A stretch of DNA of 64,000 bases, taken from contig QKPN01000016.1 in assembly GCA_003258405.1 (NCBI GenBank), positions 1-64,000 on the forward strand, given 5' to 3'. The position numbers were made by a program, and so were the translations under genes. Every line of letters starts with the position of its first letter. Position 1 is the stretch's first letter. Below are positions 17,370 to 26,101 of the stretch, one piece after another. The notes under the pieces were generated by a model. It was not told where the DNA came from, made no database searches, and was given only the letters and a program-made list of their open reading frames with translations. This DNA comes from Rhodobacteraceae bacterium DSL-40 (GTDB taxonomy: Bacteria > Pseudomonadota > Alphaproteobacteria > Rhodobacterales > Rhodobacteraceae).

Positions 17370-18110
17370 TTATTCGCGGTTTCCGAACAGCGAGAGCAGC
17401 ATCATGAACATGTTGATGAAGTCGAGATAGAGGCTCAGCGCGCCCATGATCGCGGCCTTGCCCAGGAACTCCTCGCCTTCGGTGGCGCGCATCTGCAGAT
17501 AGGTCGTCTTGATCTTCTGCGTGTCATAGGCGGTCAGGCCCGCGAAGATGAGCACGCCGAGGATCGACACCGCGAAGACCAGCGCCGGCGACTGGAGGAA
17601 GATGTTGATGAGCGAGGCGACGATGAGGCCGATAACGCCCATGATGAGGAACGAGCCCCAGCCGGAGATGTCCTTCTTCGTGGTGTAGCCCCAGAGGCTC
17701 AGGCCCGCAAAGGCGATCGAGGTCACGAGGAAGACCTGCGCGATCGACATCCCGGTGAAGGCCTGGAAGATCCAGGCGATCGAGAGGCCCATCACCGCGG
17801 CGAAGGCGTAGAAGAAGAGCTGAAGCCCGGACGTCGAGAGCCGGTTCACCATGCCGCCCATCGCGAAAACCATGATCAGCGGGGCGAACATGATGATCCA
17901 GCCGAGGATGTTCGGCTGGAGCGTTTCGGGGTTGCGGAAGACCGAGAGGAGTTCCGGGCTCGAACCCACGGCCCACGCAACAGCAAAGGTTACGAGGGTC
18001 CCCACCGACATGGTCCCGTAGACCTTGTTCATGTGGGTGCGCAGACCTTCGTCGATCTGCGCCGTTCTTACGCCGGCGCCCGTCCGACGAATAGTCTCGA
18101 ATTCGGCCAT
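17370..18110 (-). CDS. Bax inhibitor-1 / YccA family membrane protein
   Basis: A 246-residue inner-membrane protein with seven hydrophobic helices (for example MSVGTLVTFAVAWAVG, ILGWIIMFAPLIMVFAMGG, FLIMGVIGLIVASLINIF, ALSLYLDFINMFMMLLSLFG). The family is known as BI-1 (UPF0005). The C-terminal SLYLDFINMF is typical. Bacterial members are linked to membrane-protease modulation and calcium leakage, but their role is not settled. GGAGGATAAC stands before the ATG, and the message ends at a strong terminator, so the gene is monocistronic. Confidence 0.92.
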   Translation of the reverse strand: MAEFETIRRTGAGVRTAQIDEGLRTHMNKVYGTMSVGTLVTFAVAWAVGSSPELLSVFRNPETLQPNILGWIIMFAPLIMVFAMGGMVNRLSTSGLQLFFYAFAAVMGLSIAWIFQAFTGMSIAQVFLVTSIAFAGLSLWGYTTKKDISGWGSFLIMGVIGLIVASLINIFLQSPALVFAVSILGVLIFAGLTAYDTQKIKTTYLQMRATEGEEFLGKAAIMGALSLYLDFINMFMMLLSLFGNRE

Positions 18111-18285
18111 GTTATCCTCCGTACAAACCAGTTTTCCAGCCACCTCTGATCGGCAATGCTGGCAGTCTTGCGAAATATCGGGAATCGCTTCGTTGTTTTC
18201 AACGGTCAGACGCGCCGGGAGCGGACAAAAAAACGCGAGTTTTCCGCAATTTCCGTTCGCGCGCCCCGCATTTTGATCTTTCCGT

Positions 18286-19176
18286 TCAGTCCGCGCCTGC
18301 GCCGAAGAAGCCGATGAGCGCCGCGGCGGTTTCCTCCGGCGCCTCCTCGGGCAGGAAATGGCCGCAATCGAGCGCCTTCCCGCGCACATCCCGCGCCTTT
18401 TCCGCCCAGACCGCCGGCACGTCGTAAAGCCGTCCGACAAGCCCGCGCGCGCCCCAGAGTGCGAGCAGCGGTGAGCTGATCCGCGCCTCCGCATCCGCCG
18501 CGTCATGGTCGAGGTCGATCGTTGCCGCTGCGCGGTAGTCCTCGCAGGTCGCCGCGATGCAGGCCGGATCGCGGAAGGCCTGCCGGTAGTCCTCCAGCAC
18601 CTCTGGGGCGTACGCCTCCATTCCCGAGCGACCCCAGGCGGCGAGCTTGCTCTCGAGATAGAAATCCGGGTCCGCCCCGATCAGCCGCTCGGGCAGCGGT
18701 GCGGGCTGGATCAGGAAGAACCAGTGGTAATAGCCGGTCGCAAACACCCGCTCGGTGCGGGCATACATCGTTGCTGTCGGCGCGATGTCGAGCACGGCCA
18801 TCCGCGCGACCGCCTGTGGATGGTCGAGTGCCAGCCGGTGCGCGACGCGCCCGCCGCGGTCGTGACCCGCGAGATGAAAGCGCGGATGCCCAAGCCGCTG
18901 CATCAGTTCGACCTGATCGGCGGCCATGGTGCGCTTCGAATAGGTCTCGTGCGGCGCCGCGGAGGCAGGCTTGTCCGAGCCGCCGTAACCGCGCAGGTCG
19001 CTCGCCACCACGCGGAAGCCGGCCGCGACAAGCCGCGGGGCGACCAGATGCCAGCAGGCGTGAGTTTGCGGGTAGCCATGGAGCAGAAGCACCGACGGCC
19101 CGTCCCCCGCCGCGCGCACCCGGAGCGTGAGCCCGCTTGCCAGCGTGATCCTCTCGTCGCTGAAGCCCTCGAACAT
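18286..19176 (-). CDS. Alpha/beta hydrolase, haloacetate dehalogenase-like
   Basis: A 296-residue alpha/beta hydrolase resembling fluoroacetate dehalogenases. The nucleophile elbow is GHDRGGRVAHRLALDHP with aspartate as nucleophile. The next acid is in VLDIAPTATMY, the halide-pocket pair is HW in YYHWFF followed by GADPDFYLESKLAAWG, a tyrosine is present in CEDYRA, and the catalytic histidine is in CGHFLPEEAPEE. These match the arrangement described for haloacetate dehalogenases; epoxide hydrolase activity is the main alternative. The ATG at 19176 follows GAGGGAGGACGGC. Confidence 0.82.
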   Translation of the reverse strand: MFEGFSDERITLASGLTLRVRAAGDGPSVLLLHGYPQTHACWHLVAPRLVAAGFRVVASDLRGYGGSDKPASAAPHETYSKRTMAADQVELMQRLGHPRFHLAGHDRGGRVAHRLALDHPQAVARMAVLDIAPTATMYARTERVFATGYYHWFFLIQPAPLPERLIGADPDFYLESKLAAWGRSGMEAYAPEVLEDYRQAFRDPACIAATCEDYRAAATIDLDHDAADAEARISSPLLALWGARGLVGRLYDVPAVWAEKARDVRGKALDCGHFLPEEAPEETAAALIGFFGAGAD

Positions 19177-19245
19177 GCCGTCCTCCCTCTGCCGGTCCGT
19201 GCGCAAGAATGGCCGCGCATGCGCCGGAAGGGAACCGGTGTCGTC

Positions 19246-20964
19246 TCAGCGCGCGAGAAGATAGACGATCACGCCCGCAAGGCAGAGCGAGACGATCTGC
19301 CAGAACCGGACCGGGTCGCGCTCGGCCAGGGGCGGGCGCGGCGCGCCCGCGTGCCGCCGGTCGGGCCGGGAGAGATCGGCGACGAATTCCGAAAGCGCCT
19401 CCTGCCGCCGCCGCGGATCGGGATCGACCGCCCGGCGGAGGGCTGCATCCATCCACTCGGGCACCGGCCGCGCGCCACGCTGTGCGCTCGCATAGACGAG
19501 CCGGCGCTGGGCGGCGCGGCTGCGGGCGCGCGCAGCGGCCGCCCCGTACGGCAGGCGCCCGGTCAGCATCTCGTAGACGATCACCCCGAGCGCGTAGAGA
19601 TCCGAGCGCCAGCTCCCTGCGGCGCCGAGGAAGAGCTCGGGCGCCACATACTGCACCGCGCCCAGAACCTCGGCGGCCTCGGGCTGCACCACCGTTTCGG
19701 CCACCCCGGCAATCCGCACCGAACCGAAATCGATGAGCTTCACCGTGCCCGTTCGGTCGATCATGACATTCTCGGGGCGCAGATCCTGATGCACCATGCC
19801 GCGGCGGTGAAACGCCCGGATCCCGCGCGCGATCTGCCCGGCAATGTCGCGCACCGCAGCGAGATCGGGCTGCGGATTGTCGTGCATCCATTGCCGCAGC
19901 GTGCGGCCCTCGACATGTTCCGTTACCACGTAGAGATATCGCCTCGGCCGCGCGGGTGGCACGGCCTTCAGTACATGCGGGCTCGAGAGCCTGCGGGCGA
20001 TCCATTCCTCCATCATCATCCGCCGCAGATGCGCGGGGTCCTCGCGCAGCTCGGGCGCGGGCAGCTTCAGCGCCACCTGCCGCCCCGTCGCCGTCTCCAC
20101 CGCGACGAAGATCCGGCTCCGCGCATTGCCATGGATCTGCCGCAGCAGCCGGTAGCCGTCGAACTCTGCCGGGGCCTCGACCGGCGGGGGCAGCGGCAGG
20201 CGCGCCGCCGCGCCCATGAACTCCTCGGCACTCCCGTCGGGCAGCGCCTCGATACGCACCACCTGCGCGGTGAGATTGTCCTCGCTTCCGGCCGCGAGCG
20301 CCGCCGCGACAAGCGCAGATGCCGCCGCCTCCGGTTCCCCCGCCTCCGCCACGATCCGCGCCATCGTGCCGGGGCCGAGCGGCTCGTGGACGCCGTCCGT
20401 GGTGAGCAGGAAGGTATCGCCCGGCGCGAGCTCGATCACGCGCTGGTCAATCTCCACCTGCGGCGCGAGCCCGAGCGCCCGGCCGAGATAGCTCTCGCCG
20501 CCGGGAAGCGCGATGCGGTGATCTTCGGTGAGCTGCTCGAGGCTTGCGCCCGCGACCCGCCAGATCCGGCTGTCGCCGACATGGAAGACGTAGCCCCGCC
20601 GTCCCTTCAGGATCAGGCCCGAGAAGGTGCAGACGTGGCCGCGGTTCGGGTCCGCGCCGAACTGCCCGCTGGGGCTCTGGGCATGCAGCCAGGCATTGGC
20701 CGCCGTGAGCACCGTGCGGGCGGCGGTCTTCACCTCCCAGGTCTCGGGGCTGCAATAGTAGTCGTCGAGAAAGCTGCGCACGGCGGTCTCGGCCGCCACC
20801 CGGCTCACCCGGCTGCTCGAGATCCCGTCGGCCAGCGCGAGCGCCACGCCCTTGAGGGCAAGCACGGTGCCGTCGGGCAGGATGGCGCCGTGAAAGTCCT
20901 GGTTCTCGGCCTTCCGGCCGCGGTCCGAGGCCTGTCCGAGGCAGACGGAGAGGGTGGGGGCCAT
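19246..20964 (-). CDS. PP2C phosphatase fused to a Ser/Thr kinase, membrane-anchored
   Basis: A 572-residue bifunctional protein. Residues 1 to about 245 form a PP2C-type phosphatase with metal ligands in ALADGISSS, VGDSRIWRV, LLTTDGVHE and GSEDNLTAQ. From about 265 a protein kinase domain follows: VALKLPAP supplies the lysine, MVHQDLRPENVMID is the catalytic loop with HQD in place of HRD, and LIDFGSVRIAG has the DFG aspartate. The glycine loop is degenerate (QIHGNARSRIF). A single C-terminal helix (QIVSLCLAGVIVYLLAR) anchors it in the membrane. It lies 68 bases behind a formate/nitrite transporter, with CCGGAGA before the ATG. Confidence 0.9.
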   Translation of the reverse strand: MAPTLSVCLGQASDRGRKAENQDFHGAILPDGTVLALKGVALALADGISSSRVSRVAAETAVRSFLDDYYCSPETWEVKTAARTVLTAANAWLHAQSPSGQFGADPNRGHVCTFSGLILKGRRGYVFHVGDSRIWRVAGASLEQLTEDHRIALPGGESYLGRALGLAPQVEIDQRVIELAPGDTFLLTTDGVHEPLGPGTMARIVAEAGEPEAAASALVAAALAAGSEDNLTAQVVRIEALPDGSAEEFMGAAARLPLPPPVEAPAEFDGYRLLRQIHGNARSRIFVAVETATGRQVALKLPAPELREDPAHLRRMMMEEWIARRLSSPHVLKAVPPARPRRYLYVVTEHVEGRTLRQWMHDNPQPDLAAVRDIAGQIARGIRAFHRRGMVHQDLRPENVMIDRTGTVKLIDFGSVRIAGVAETVVQPEAAEVLGAVQYVAPELFLGAAGSWRSDLYALGVIVYEMLTGRLPYGAAAARARSRAAQRRLVYASAQRGARPVPEWMDAALRRAVDPDPRRRQEALSEFVADLSRPDRRHAGAPRPPLAERDPVRFWQIVSLCLAGVIVYLLAR

Positions 20965-21032
20965 GCCGGTCTCCGGGAGAGCGCGCCCCGCGCCGCCCGG
21001 CAAGCCGGATGGAGCGGGGCTGCCGTCCGGGC

Positions 21033-21869
21033 TCATTCGGCCGGAAGCCCCTCGGGTGCCGGGGCGTTCCGCTGCGGCGAGGTCTTGTAATGCGTCGAGT
21101 AGATCATCGCGCCGACGAAGGTGAGCCCGCCCACGAGATTGCCGATGACGGTCGGGATCTCGTTGTAGAGGAAATAGTCGGCCCAGGTGAACTGGCCGCC
21201 GAGCATGATGCCGCTCGGGAAGAGGAACATGTTCACGATCGAATGCTCGAAGCCCATGTAGAAGAAGATGAGGATCGGCATCCACATGGCGATGACCTTG
21301 CCCGAAACGGAAGTCGACATCATCGCCGCAACGACGCCGGTCGAGACCATCCAGTTGCACATCACCGCGCGGATGAAGAGCGTGAGCATGCCGCCCGCGC
21401 CTGCCGCGGCATAGCCGAGGGTCCGGGCCTCGCCGATATGGCCGATCTTCTGACCGACATCGTTCGGATCCTGGGTGAAGCCCATGGTGAAGATGATCGC
21501 CATGAAGACGGCGGTGGTCATGGCGCCCGCGAAGTTTCCGACGAAGACGAGGCCCCAGTTGCGCAGCACGCCGCCCCAGGTGCAGCCCGGTCGCTTCGCA
21601 AAGACCGCAAGGGGCGCAAGGGTGAAGACCCCGGTGAGGAGGTCGAACCCGAGCAGGTAGAGGGTGCAGAAGCCCACCGGGAAGAGCAGGGCACCGACGA
21701 GGAACTGGCCGGTGTTGACGGTGATCGTCACCGCGAAGGCTGCGGCAAGCGCGAGGATCGCCCCGGCCATGTAGGCGCGGATGAGCGTGTCCTTGGTCGA
21801 CATGAAGATCTTGGATTCGCCGGCATCGATCATCTTCGCGGCGAATTCCCTGGGCGTCACGTATGACAT
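21033..21869 (-). CDS. Formate/nitrite transporter family channel
   Basis: A 278-residue FNT channel with six hydrophobic helices. Family signatures are visible: LLFPVGFCTLYLLGFDLLTG, the central IRAVMCNWMVSTGV, and FMGFEHSIVNMFLFP with the pore histidine and NMF. The substrate could be formate, nitrite or hydrosulfide. It is the first gene of a likely two-gene operon with the kinase/phosphatase. Related kinases are found beside nitrate/nitrite assimilation genes in pseudomonads, which favours nitrite. Confidence 0.93.
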   Translation of the reverse strand: MSYVTPREFAAKMIDAGESKIFMSTKDTLIRAYMAGAILALAAAFAVTITVNTGQFLVGALLFPVGFCTLYLLGFDLLTGVFTLAPLAVFAKRPGCTWGGVLRNWGLVFVGNFAGAMTTAVFMAIIFTMGFTQDPNDVGQKIGHIGEARTLGYAAAGAGGMLTLFIRAVMCNWMVSTGVVAAMMSTSVSGKVIAMWMPILIFFYMGFEHSIVNMFLFPSGIMLGGQFTWADYFLYNEIPTVIGNLVGGLTFVGAMIYSTHYKTSPQRNAPAPEGLPAE

Positions 21870-22443
21870 CTGAAGGTCCTTTTCGAAGGTCTGGTTCGGG
21901 AGAGGATCTGAAGGGTCAGGCGTTCGGTCCTTGGCGCGGCACGAGCGGGTTCGACCGGCCGCGATCAGCGGCCAGGGCGGGTCGGGTCAGTCTGTCCCTG
22001 AAGATGGCGTGGCGCATCTTCCGCTCCTCGGGAGTCCGGCATGGGCCATCGCGGGCATGGCCGGAGGTTTCCTGTTGCGGAACGCGGAAATAGGAAAGGC
22101 GCCGCGTTCCGGCGATCCGGCCCCGAAAGGACAGATCACGGGTCACACAGCGTCATTGCTGCTTGCCACGAAGGGCATGTGTCAGGATACGCCGCGCCAT
22201 TGCGGCTCGTTTCCCATCAGGTCGGCGTGTAGCCGAACCCGCCTGCGGGAATCGATATACACGAAAGCGTGTAAACCGCCTGCGCTCTTCGCGCAAGCAA
22301 AAAGCCGGAAGGTGGGGCGGGCGCGACGCCAGACCAGGACCATTCTGGATGGAGCGGAAATCTCAAAAAGGGAACCTGGTCTCCTTTGGAGGTCGGAGCG
22401 CGATGCCGGGTGCGGACTGTTTCGGTCCGCACCGCACTTGCGC
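21870..22443. other. 574-base region upstream of the formate/nitrite transporter, no gene seen
   Basis: No frame here has the codon signature of the neighbouring genes or a recognisable product. In the leader of the transporter, minus-strand hairpin GGCCGC/GCGGCC with a five-base loop lies at 21957-21973. A second stem, GTGCGGAC/GTCCGCAC at 22410-22432, follows the RTX gene and may end its message, though it lacks a T run. I could not find an FNR-like site. Confidence 0.5.
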
Positions 22444-23457
22444 CTAGAGAATGAAATCGTCGTCGAGATACCAGCCCGCGCCGCGGCGTCCGTCCTCGAT
22501 CTCGATCTTGAAATCCCAGCCGTCGTCCCGGTCCACATTCGCCAGGACCAGCGTGTCCGAGCGGCTGTTGACGACATAGACCATGCCGATCTCACGTTCG
22601 CCGCCGTCATAGACGCCGCCCCACCGGAAGGCCTGATCGCCGGACCACGTCTTGTTTGCGTCGATCCCCGAGAGGTCGATGAGATCGCCATCCTCGAAGG
22701 CAGGGGCAGCAGGGCTCGCATCGGCCAGCGTCGCGCGGATCTGGTCGAAGAGCGGCCTCCGCCCCGAGGTTCCGGGCTGGGAGTGCCCGGCCGTCTCGAA
22801 GACGAAAACGTCGTTTCCAACCCCGCCGACCAGCACGTCGCCGCCTGCGCCGCCGATCAGTGTGTCGTCACCATTGTTGCCACGCAGCACGTCATAGTTG
22901 GTCCCGCCGGCGACAAGATCGTTCCCCGCGCCACCGAAGAGCGAGTCCCGGCCGGGACCACCGCGGACCTTGTCGTTTCCATCGCCGCCCTGAATGGTGT
23001 CATTTCCGGCCTCGCCGTGGGCGTAATCGTCGCCCGCGTCACCGTTGATTTCGTCGTTACCGCTCGCGCCATGAAGCGTGTCACGCCCGCCACCGCCGCG
23101 GAGGCGATCGTTGCCCCTTCCACCATCGAGCCAGTCGTGGCCATTGTCGCCCAGCAGCAGATCGTTCCCGTCATCGCCCGACAGCCGGTCGTTGTCGCCG
23201 CCGCCATGGATCGTATCGTCGCCCGGATTGCCGTAGAGAACGTCGTTGCCCGAATCGCCAAAGATCCGGTCATTCCCCTTGAGACGGGGATCGTGCTCGT
23301 GGTCCCCCGCGATCGTGTCGTCGCCGCTGCCGCCATAAAGCGTGTCATCCGCGACGCGGCCTGAGATGTAATCGTCACCGCCAAAGCCTTCGATCCTGTC
23401 GTTCGCGTTGGTGCCGAGAAGCCGCTCCGGACCGGAGGTGCCATAAATGGTTGCCAT
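22444..23457 (-). CDS. RTX repeat protein with serralysin-type C-terminus
   Basis: A 337-residue calcium-binding protein built from about eighteen glycine/aspartate nonapeptides of the GGxGxDxLx type from residue 10 to about 225 (for example GGSGDDTIAG, GGAGNDLVAG). It ends in a segment like the C-terminal domain of serralysin proteases (DLIDLSGIDANKTWSGDQAF). No catalytic domain is attached. RTX proteins without a signal peptide leave the cell through type I secretion, but no such transporter lies in this window. It may be a surface-layer or matrix protein, or the remnant of a larger exoprotein. Confidence 0.88.
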   Translation of the reverse strand: MATIYGTSGPERLLGTNANDRIEGFGGDDYISGRVADDTLYGGSGDDTIAGDHEHDPRLKGNDRIFGDSGNDVLYGNPGDDTIHGGGDNDRLSGDDGNDLLLGDNGHDWLDGGRGNDRLRGGGGRDTLHGASGNDEINGDAGDDYAHGEAGNDTIQGGDGNDKVRGGPGRDSLFGGAGNDLVAGGTNYDVLRGNNGDDTLIGGAGGDVLVGGVGNDVFVFETAGHSQPGTSGRRPLFDQIRATLADASPAAPAFEDGDLIDLSGIDANKTWSGDQAFRWGGVYDGGEREIGMVYVVNSRSDTLVLANVDRDDGWDFKIEIEDGRRGAGWYLDDDFIL

Positions 23458-23508
23458 GCTGAAATCTCCTTCACGATGCCGGGATCCTCGCCGGTCCGAC
23501 CGTCGGGA

Positions 23509-24174
23509 TCAAGCGCTTCGCAGGGCTTCGGGTTCCCGGTCGCGCACCATCACCCGGATCATCCAGCCGAGCAGGACCGCGTTGCAGAGATGCCAGAGGA
23601 AATGCGTGCCGGAGGGCACCGCGCCGCAGACCGCCTGGTCGATCGAGCGGAAGAGGAGCGAGAGGCAGAGGAGTGCGGCGCCGAGCGCGAGCCCTCGCGC
23701 CGTCTCGGGGCGGCGGCGCGCGAGCAGGCCCGCGTAGAGAAAGATCAGAGTCGGCACCGGCACGTAGCTCATCGAGCCGTTGAGCGTACCGACCAGTGGT
23801 GTAAGCCCCCGTTCGATCAGCATCGACCAGGGGAAGTAGAGCGCAACGGCAAGCGCTCCGGCCCAGGCGGGCAGGGCGAAGAAGCGCACCGTCGCGAGAA
23901 AGACATAGACAAGGATGAAGACGAGGATCGGCAACACGTCCGCCATCATCGCCCAGACCTGCGCATGGGTGTGAAAGAGCCAGGAGCCGATGCCGATCGC
24001 AACGAGGATCGCCGCAAGCAGCCGCCCACCCCGGTCGCCCGCCCGCCCGGCGTGGCGCCAGGCCCAGAGCCCGGCCGCCACGAAGGCGAGATTTGTCAGC
24101 GCGTTGACCGGCTCCGACCAGTAGCCGGGGCCGGTGCGTTCGCAATAGCTGTTGACCTCACGAAACCAGTCCAT
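23509..24174 (-). CDS. Ceramidase-family membrane protein
   Basis: A 221-residue polytopic membrane protein of the alkaline ceramidase (PF05875) type. Diagnostic stretches are NSYCERTGPGYWSEPVNALT at the N-terminus, GSWLFHTHAQVWAMMADVLPI in the middle, and HFLWHLCNAVLL near the end; the histidines and aspartate there correspond to the metal site of ceramidases. Seven hydrophobic helices are visible. Rhodobacterales do not commonly make ceramide, so the natural substrate may be another amide lipid (inference). It is divergent from the gene at 24239. Confidence 0.83.
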   Translation of the reverse strand: MDWFREVNSYCERTGPGYWSEPVNALTNLAFVAAGLWAWRHAGRAGDRGGRLLAAILVAIGIGSWLFHTHAQVWAMMADVLPILVFILVYVFLATVRFFALPAWAGALAVALYFPWSMLIERGLTPLVGTLNGSMSYVPVPTLIFLYAGLLARRRPETARGLALGAALLCLSLLFRSIDQAVCGAVPSGTHFLWHLCNAVLLGWMIRVMVRDREPEALRSA

Positions 24175-24238
24175 GGAAACTCCGAGCGGGCGAGGGCCGT
24201 TGGTCCTTGATCGAAGCAGACTTCCGGAGGGAATTGAA

Positions 24239-24931
24239 ATGAAGATAACGTGGCTTGGTCATTCGGGCTTCCGCATCGAGATCGCCGGCGAGGTGCTCCT
24301 TGTCGATCCGTGGCTGAAGGAGAACCCGAGCTTTGACGAGAGCCGCCGGGAAGAGGCGATCGCGGGTGCCACCCGCATCCTGCTCAGCCATGGCCATTTC
24401 GACCACGCCAACGACGTGATCGAGATCGCCAAGGCGCTGGGCGTGCCGGTGGTCGGGATCTTCGACCTCATGTCCTTCTGGGCCGAGAAGCACGGCATCG
24501 AGACCGTGGGCTTCAACAAGGGCGGGACGGTCACGCTCGGCGAGGTTTCCGTGACCATGGTGCATGCGACCCATTCCTCCTCCTACGGCGGCAGCGAGGG
24601 GCCGGTCTATGCCGGCTCGGAGGCCGGCTACATGATCGCGGGCGAAGGGAAGACGATCTATTTCTCGGGCGACACGGACGTCATGGCCGACATGGGTCTC
24701 TTCGAGGAACTGCATCACCCCGAGATCGGCATCCTTTGCGCCGGCGGCCATTTCACCATGGACATGAAGCGCGCGGCCTTTGCGGCGAAGAAGTTCTTCA
24801 ACTTCAGGACCGTGATCCCCTGCCACTACAAGACCTTCCCGCTGCTCGCGCAATCGGCCGACGATCTCAAGGCGGGCCTGCCGGGGGTCGACGTGAAGAC
24901 GCCCGAAGTCATGGAGACACTGGAGTTGTGA
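24239..24931 (+). CDS. Metallo-beta-lactamase-fold hydrolase, UPF0173 type
   Basis: A 230-residue metal-dependent hydrolase. It starts MKITWLGHSGFRIEI, and the metal motif is SHGHFDHANDVIEIAK near residue 56, followed by MVHATHSS, FSGDTDVMADM and a terminal VIPCHYKTFPLLA. Length and motifs fit the UPF0173 family, for which no general substrate is known. GGAGGG lies seven bases before the ATG. Confidence 0.92.
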   Translation: MKITWLGHSGFRIEIAGEVLLVDPWLKENPSFDESRREEAIAGATRILLSHGHFDHANDVIEIAKALGVPVVGIFDLMSFWAEKHGIETVGFNKGGTVTLGEVSVTMVHATHSSSYGGSEGPVYAGSEAGYMIAGEGKTIYFSGDTDVMADMGLFEELHHPEIGILCAGGHFTMDMKRAAFAAKKFFNFRTVIPCHYKTFPLLAQSADDLKAGLPGVDVKTPEVMETLEL

Positions 24932-24973
24932 GGTCTCGCGTGCCCGGCGGCGCCCTGCCGCCGGGCGGGCCGT

Positions 24974-25447
24974 TCACGGCCTGAGGTAGCTGTAGCCCTG
25001 CTCCTGAAGCTCCATGAGCCGCACGACGCCCGACGGCACCACCTGCGCCTCCGGCAGCAGCTCGACCGGCTTGCCGGTCGTCTTCTCCACTGCCGCGATG
25101 GTGTTCGCGCAGGCCGAGAAGGACAGATGATCGATCGTCTCGCTCATGTGCGCGATCTGGGCGCCGACCGGCGAGAGATCCTTGCGCAGCATGGTGACAC
25201 CGGGCCCGAAGGTCACGACCTCAATGTCCACTTCCTCGCCCTGCTCGGCATAGTAGCGGTGGATGTTCTTCACATTGTTCAGTGCCATGGTCATCTTGAC
25301 CGGGTCACTTTCGTCGACCTGGATCGCCACATGCACGGGCTCGCTTGCCCCGGCCGCCTGTGCGCCCGTCGTTGCGGCCAGCGTGAGCGCTGCAGCCGCG
25401 AATAGCGGCGCGGACGCCGTTTTCGCCTTCTCAAACAAGGATTTCAT
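24974..25447 (-). CDS. Secreted DsrE/DsrF-like protein
   Basis: A 157-residue protein. A signal peptide of about 34 residues (core APLFAAAALTLAATTGAQA) precedes a DsrE-type alpha/beta domain: HVAIQVDESDPVKMTMALNN, EVVTFGPGVTMLRK, and a cysteine in HLSFSACANTIAAVEK. DsrE proteins handle sulfur or bind small ligands; the exported single-domain form is of unknown function. GGAGAGCAGGA precedes the ATG at 25447. Confidence 0.85.
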   Translation of the reverse strand: MKSLFEKAKTASAPLFAAAALTLAATTGAQAAGASEPVHVAIQVDESDPVKMTMALNNVKNIHRYYAEQGEEVDIEVVTFGPGVTMLRKDLSPVGAQIAHMSETIDHLSFSACANTIAAVEKTTGKPVELLPEAQVVPSGVVRLMELQEQGYSYLRP

Positions 25448-25530
25448 TCCTGCTCTCCAACCCCGGGGTATTCCGCCCGTCCGCAAGAGTATGTGGCAAT
25501 GCTGCGGCGAGGCAAACGGCCCCGATGCGC

Positions 25531-25983
25531 TCAGCGCCGCTCCGCAAAGAAAGCGCGCAGCAAGGCCGTGCACTCCGCCTCGGCAACGCCTGCCACAACC
25601 TCCGGCCGATGGTGCGTCTGCGCACGGTCGAAGACCCGCGCCCCCTGTTCAACCCCGCCGGATTTCGGATCCGCCGCGCCGTAGCAGACCCGCGCGATCC
25701 GGGCCGCGGCGATCGCTGCGGCGCACATCGCGCAAGGCTCGAGGGTGACGTAAAGCGTCGCGCTGCCGAGCCGCTCCGAGCCCGACGCGGCGCAGGCCGC
25801 CCGGATCGCCAGCATCTCGGCATGCGCCGTCGGGTCGGAGAGCTCCCGCGTGCGGTTGCCTGCACGGGCCAGCAGCCGGCCGTCCGCGCCGACGATCACC
25901 GCGCCGACAGGGGTCTCGTCGCGGTCGCGCGCGGCGCGGGCCTCGGCAAGGGCGATGTCCATATGCGGTGCGAAGCGGGTCAT
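25531..25983 (-). CDS. tadA: tRNA-specific adenosine deaminase
   Basis: A 150-residue zinc deaminase that converts A34 to inosine in tRNA-Arg(ACG). The zinc motifs are THAEMLAIRAA (HAE) and LEPCAMCAAAI (PCxxC), and the substrate-binding ends match TadA. The chosen ATG gives MTRFAPHMDIALAEARAARD, the family's usual start. It is divergent from the pseudouridine synthase gene with about 118 bases between, which must hold both promoters. Confidence 0.94.
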   Translation of the reverse strand: MTRFAPHMDIALAEARAARDRDETPVGAVIVGADGRLLARAGNRTRELSDPTAHAEMLAIRAACAASGSERLGSATLYVTLEPCAMCAAAIAAARIARVCYGAADPKSGGVEQGARVFDRAQTHHRPEVVAGVAEAECTALLRAFFAERR

Positions 25984-26101
25984 CCGCGTCTCTTGGCGCG
26001 GCGCGGGCGCGGCTTCAAGCCTCTTGGCCGACCGGGGCAGGGTACGCCCGCACGGGATTTCGCGATTGCGCGTGCCGCGCCCGCCCGTGTAGGAGCAGGA
26101 A

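Noticed and set aside
21957-21973. ANTAR/NasR-type antitermination hairpin in the FNT leader
   Set aside because: The loop has five bases rather than the required six, and no second matching hairpin was found.
22900-23350. Tandem DNA repeats in the RTX gene as a possible CRISPR or satellite
   Set aside because: The periodicity is the 27-base coding unit of glycine/aspartate nonapeptides, with diverged copies and no spacers.
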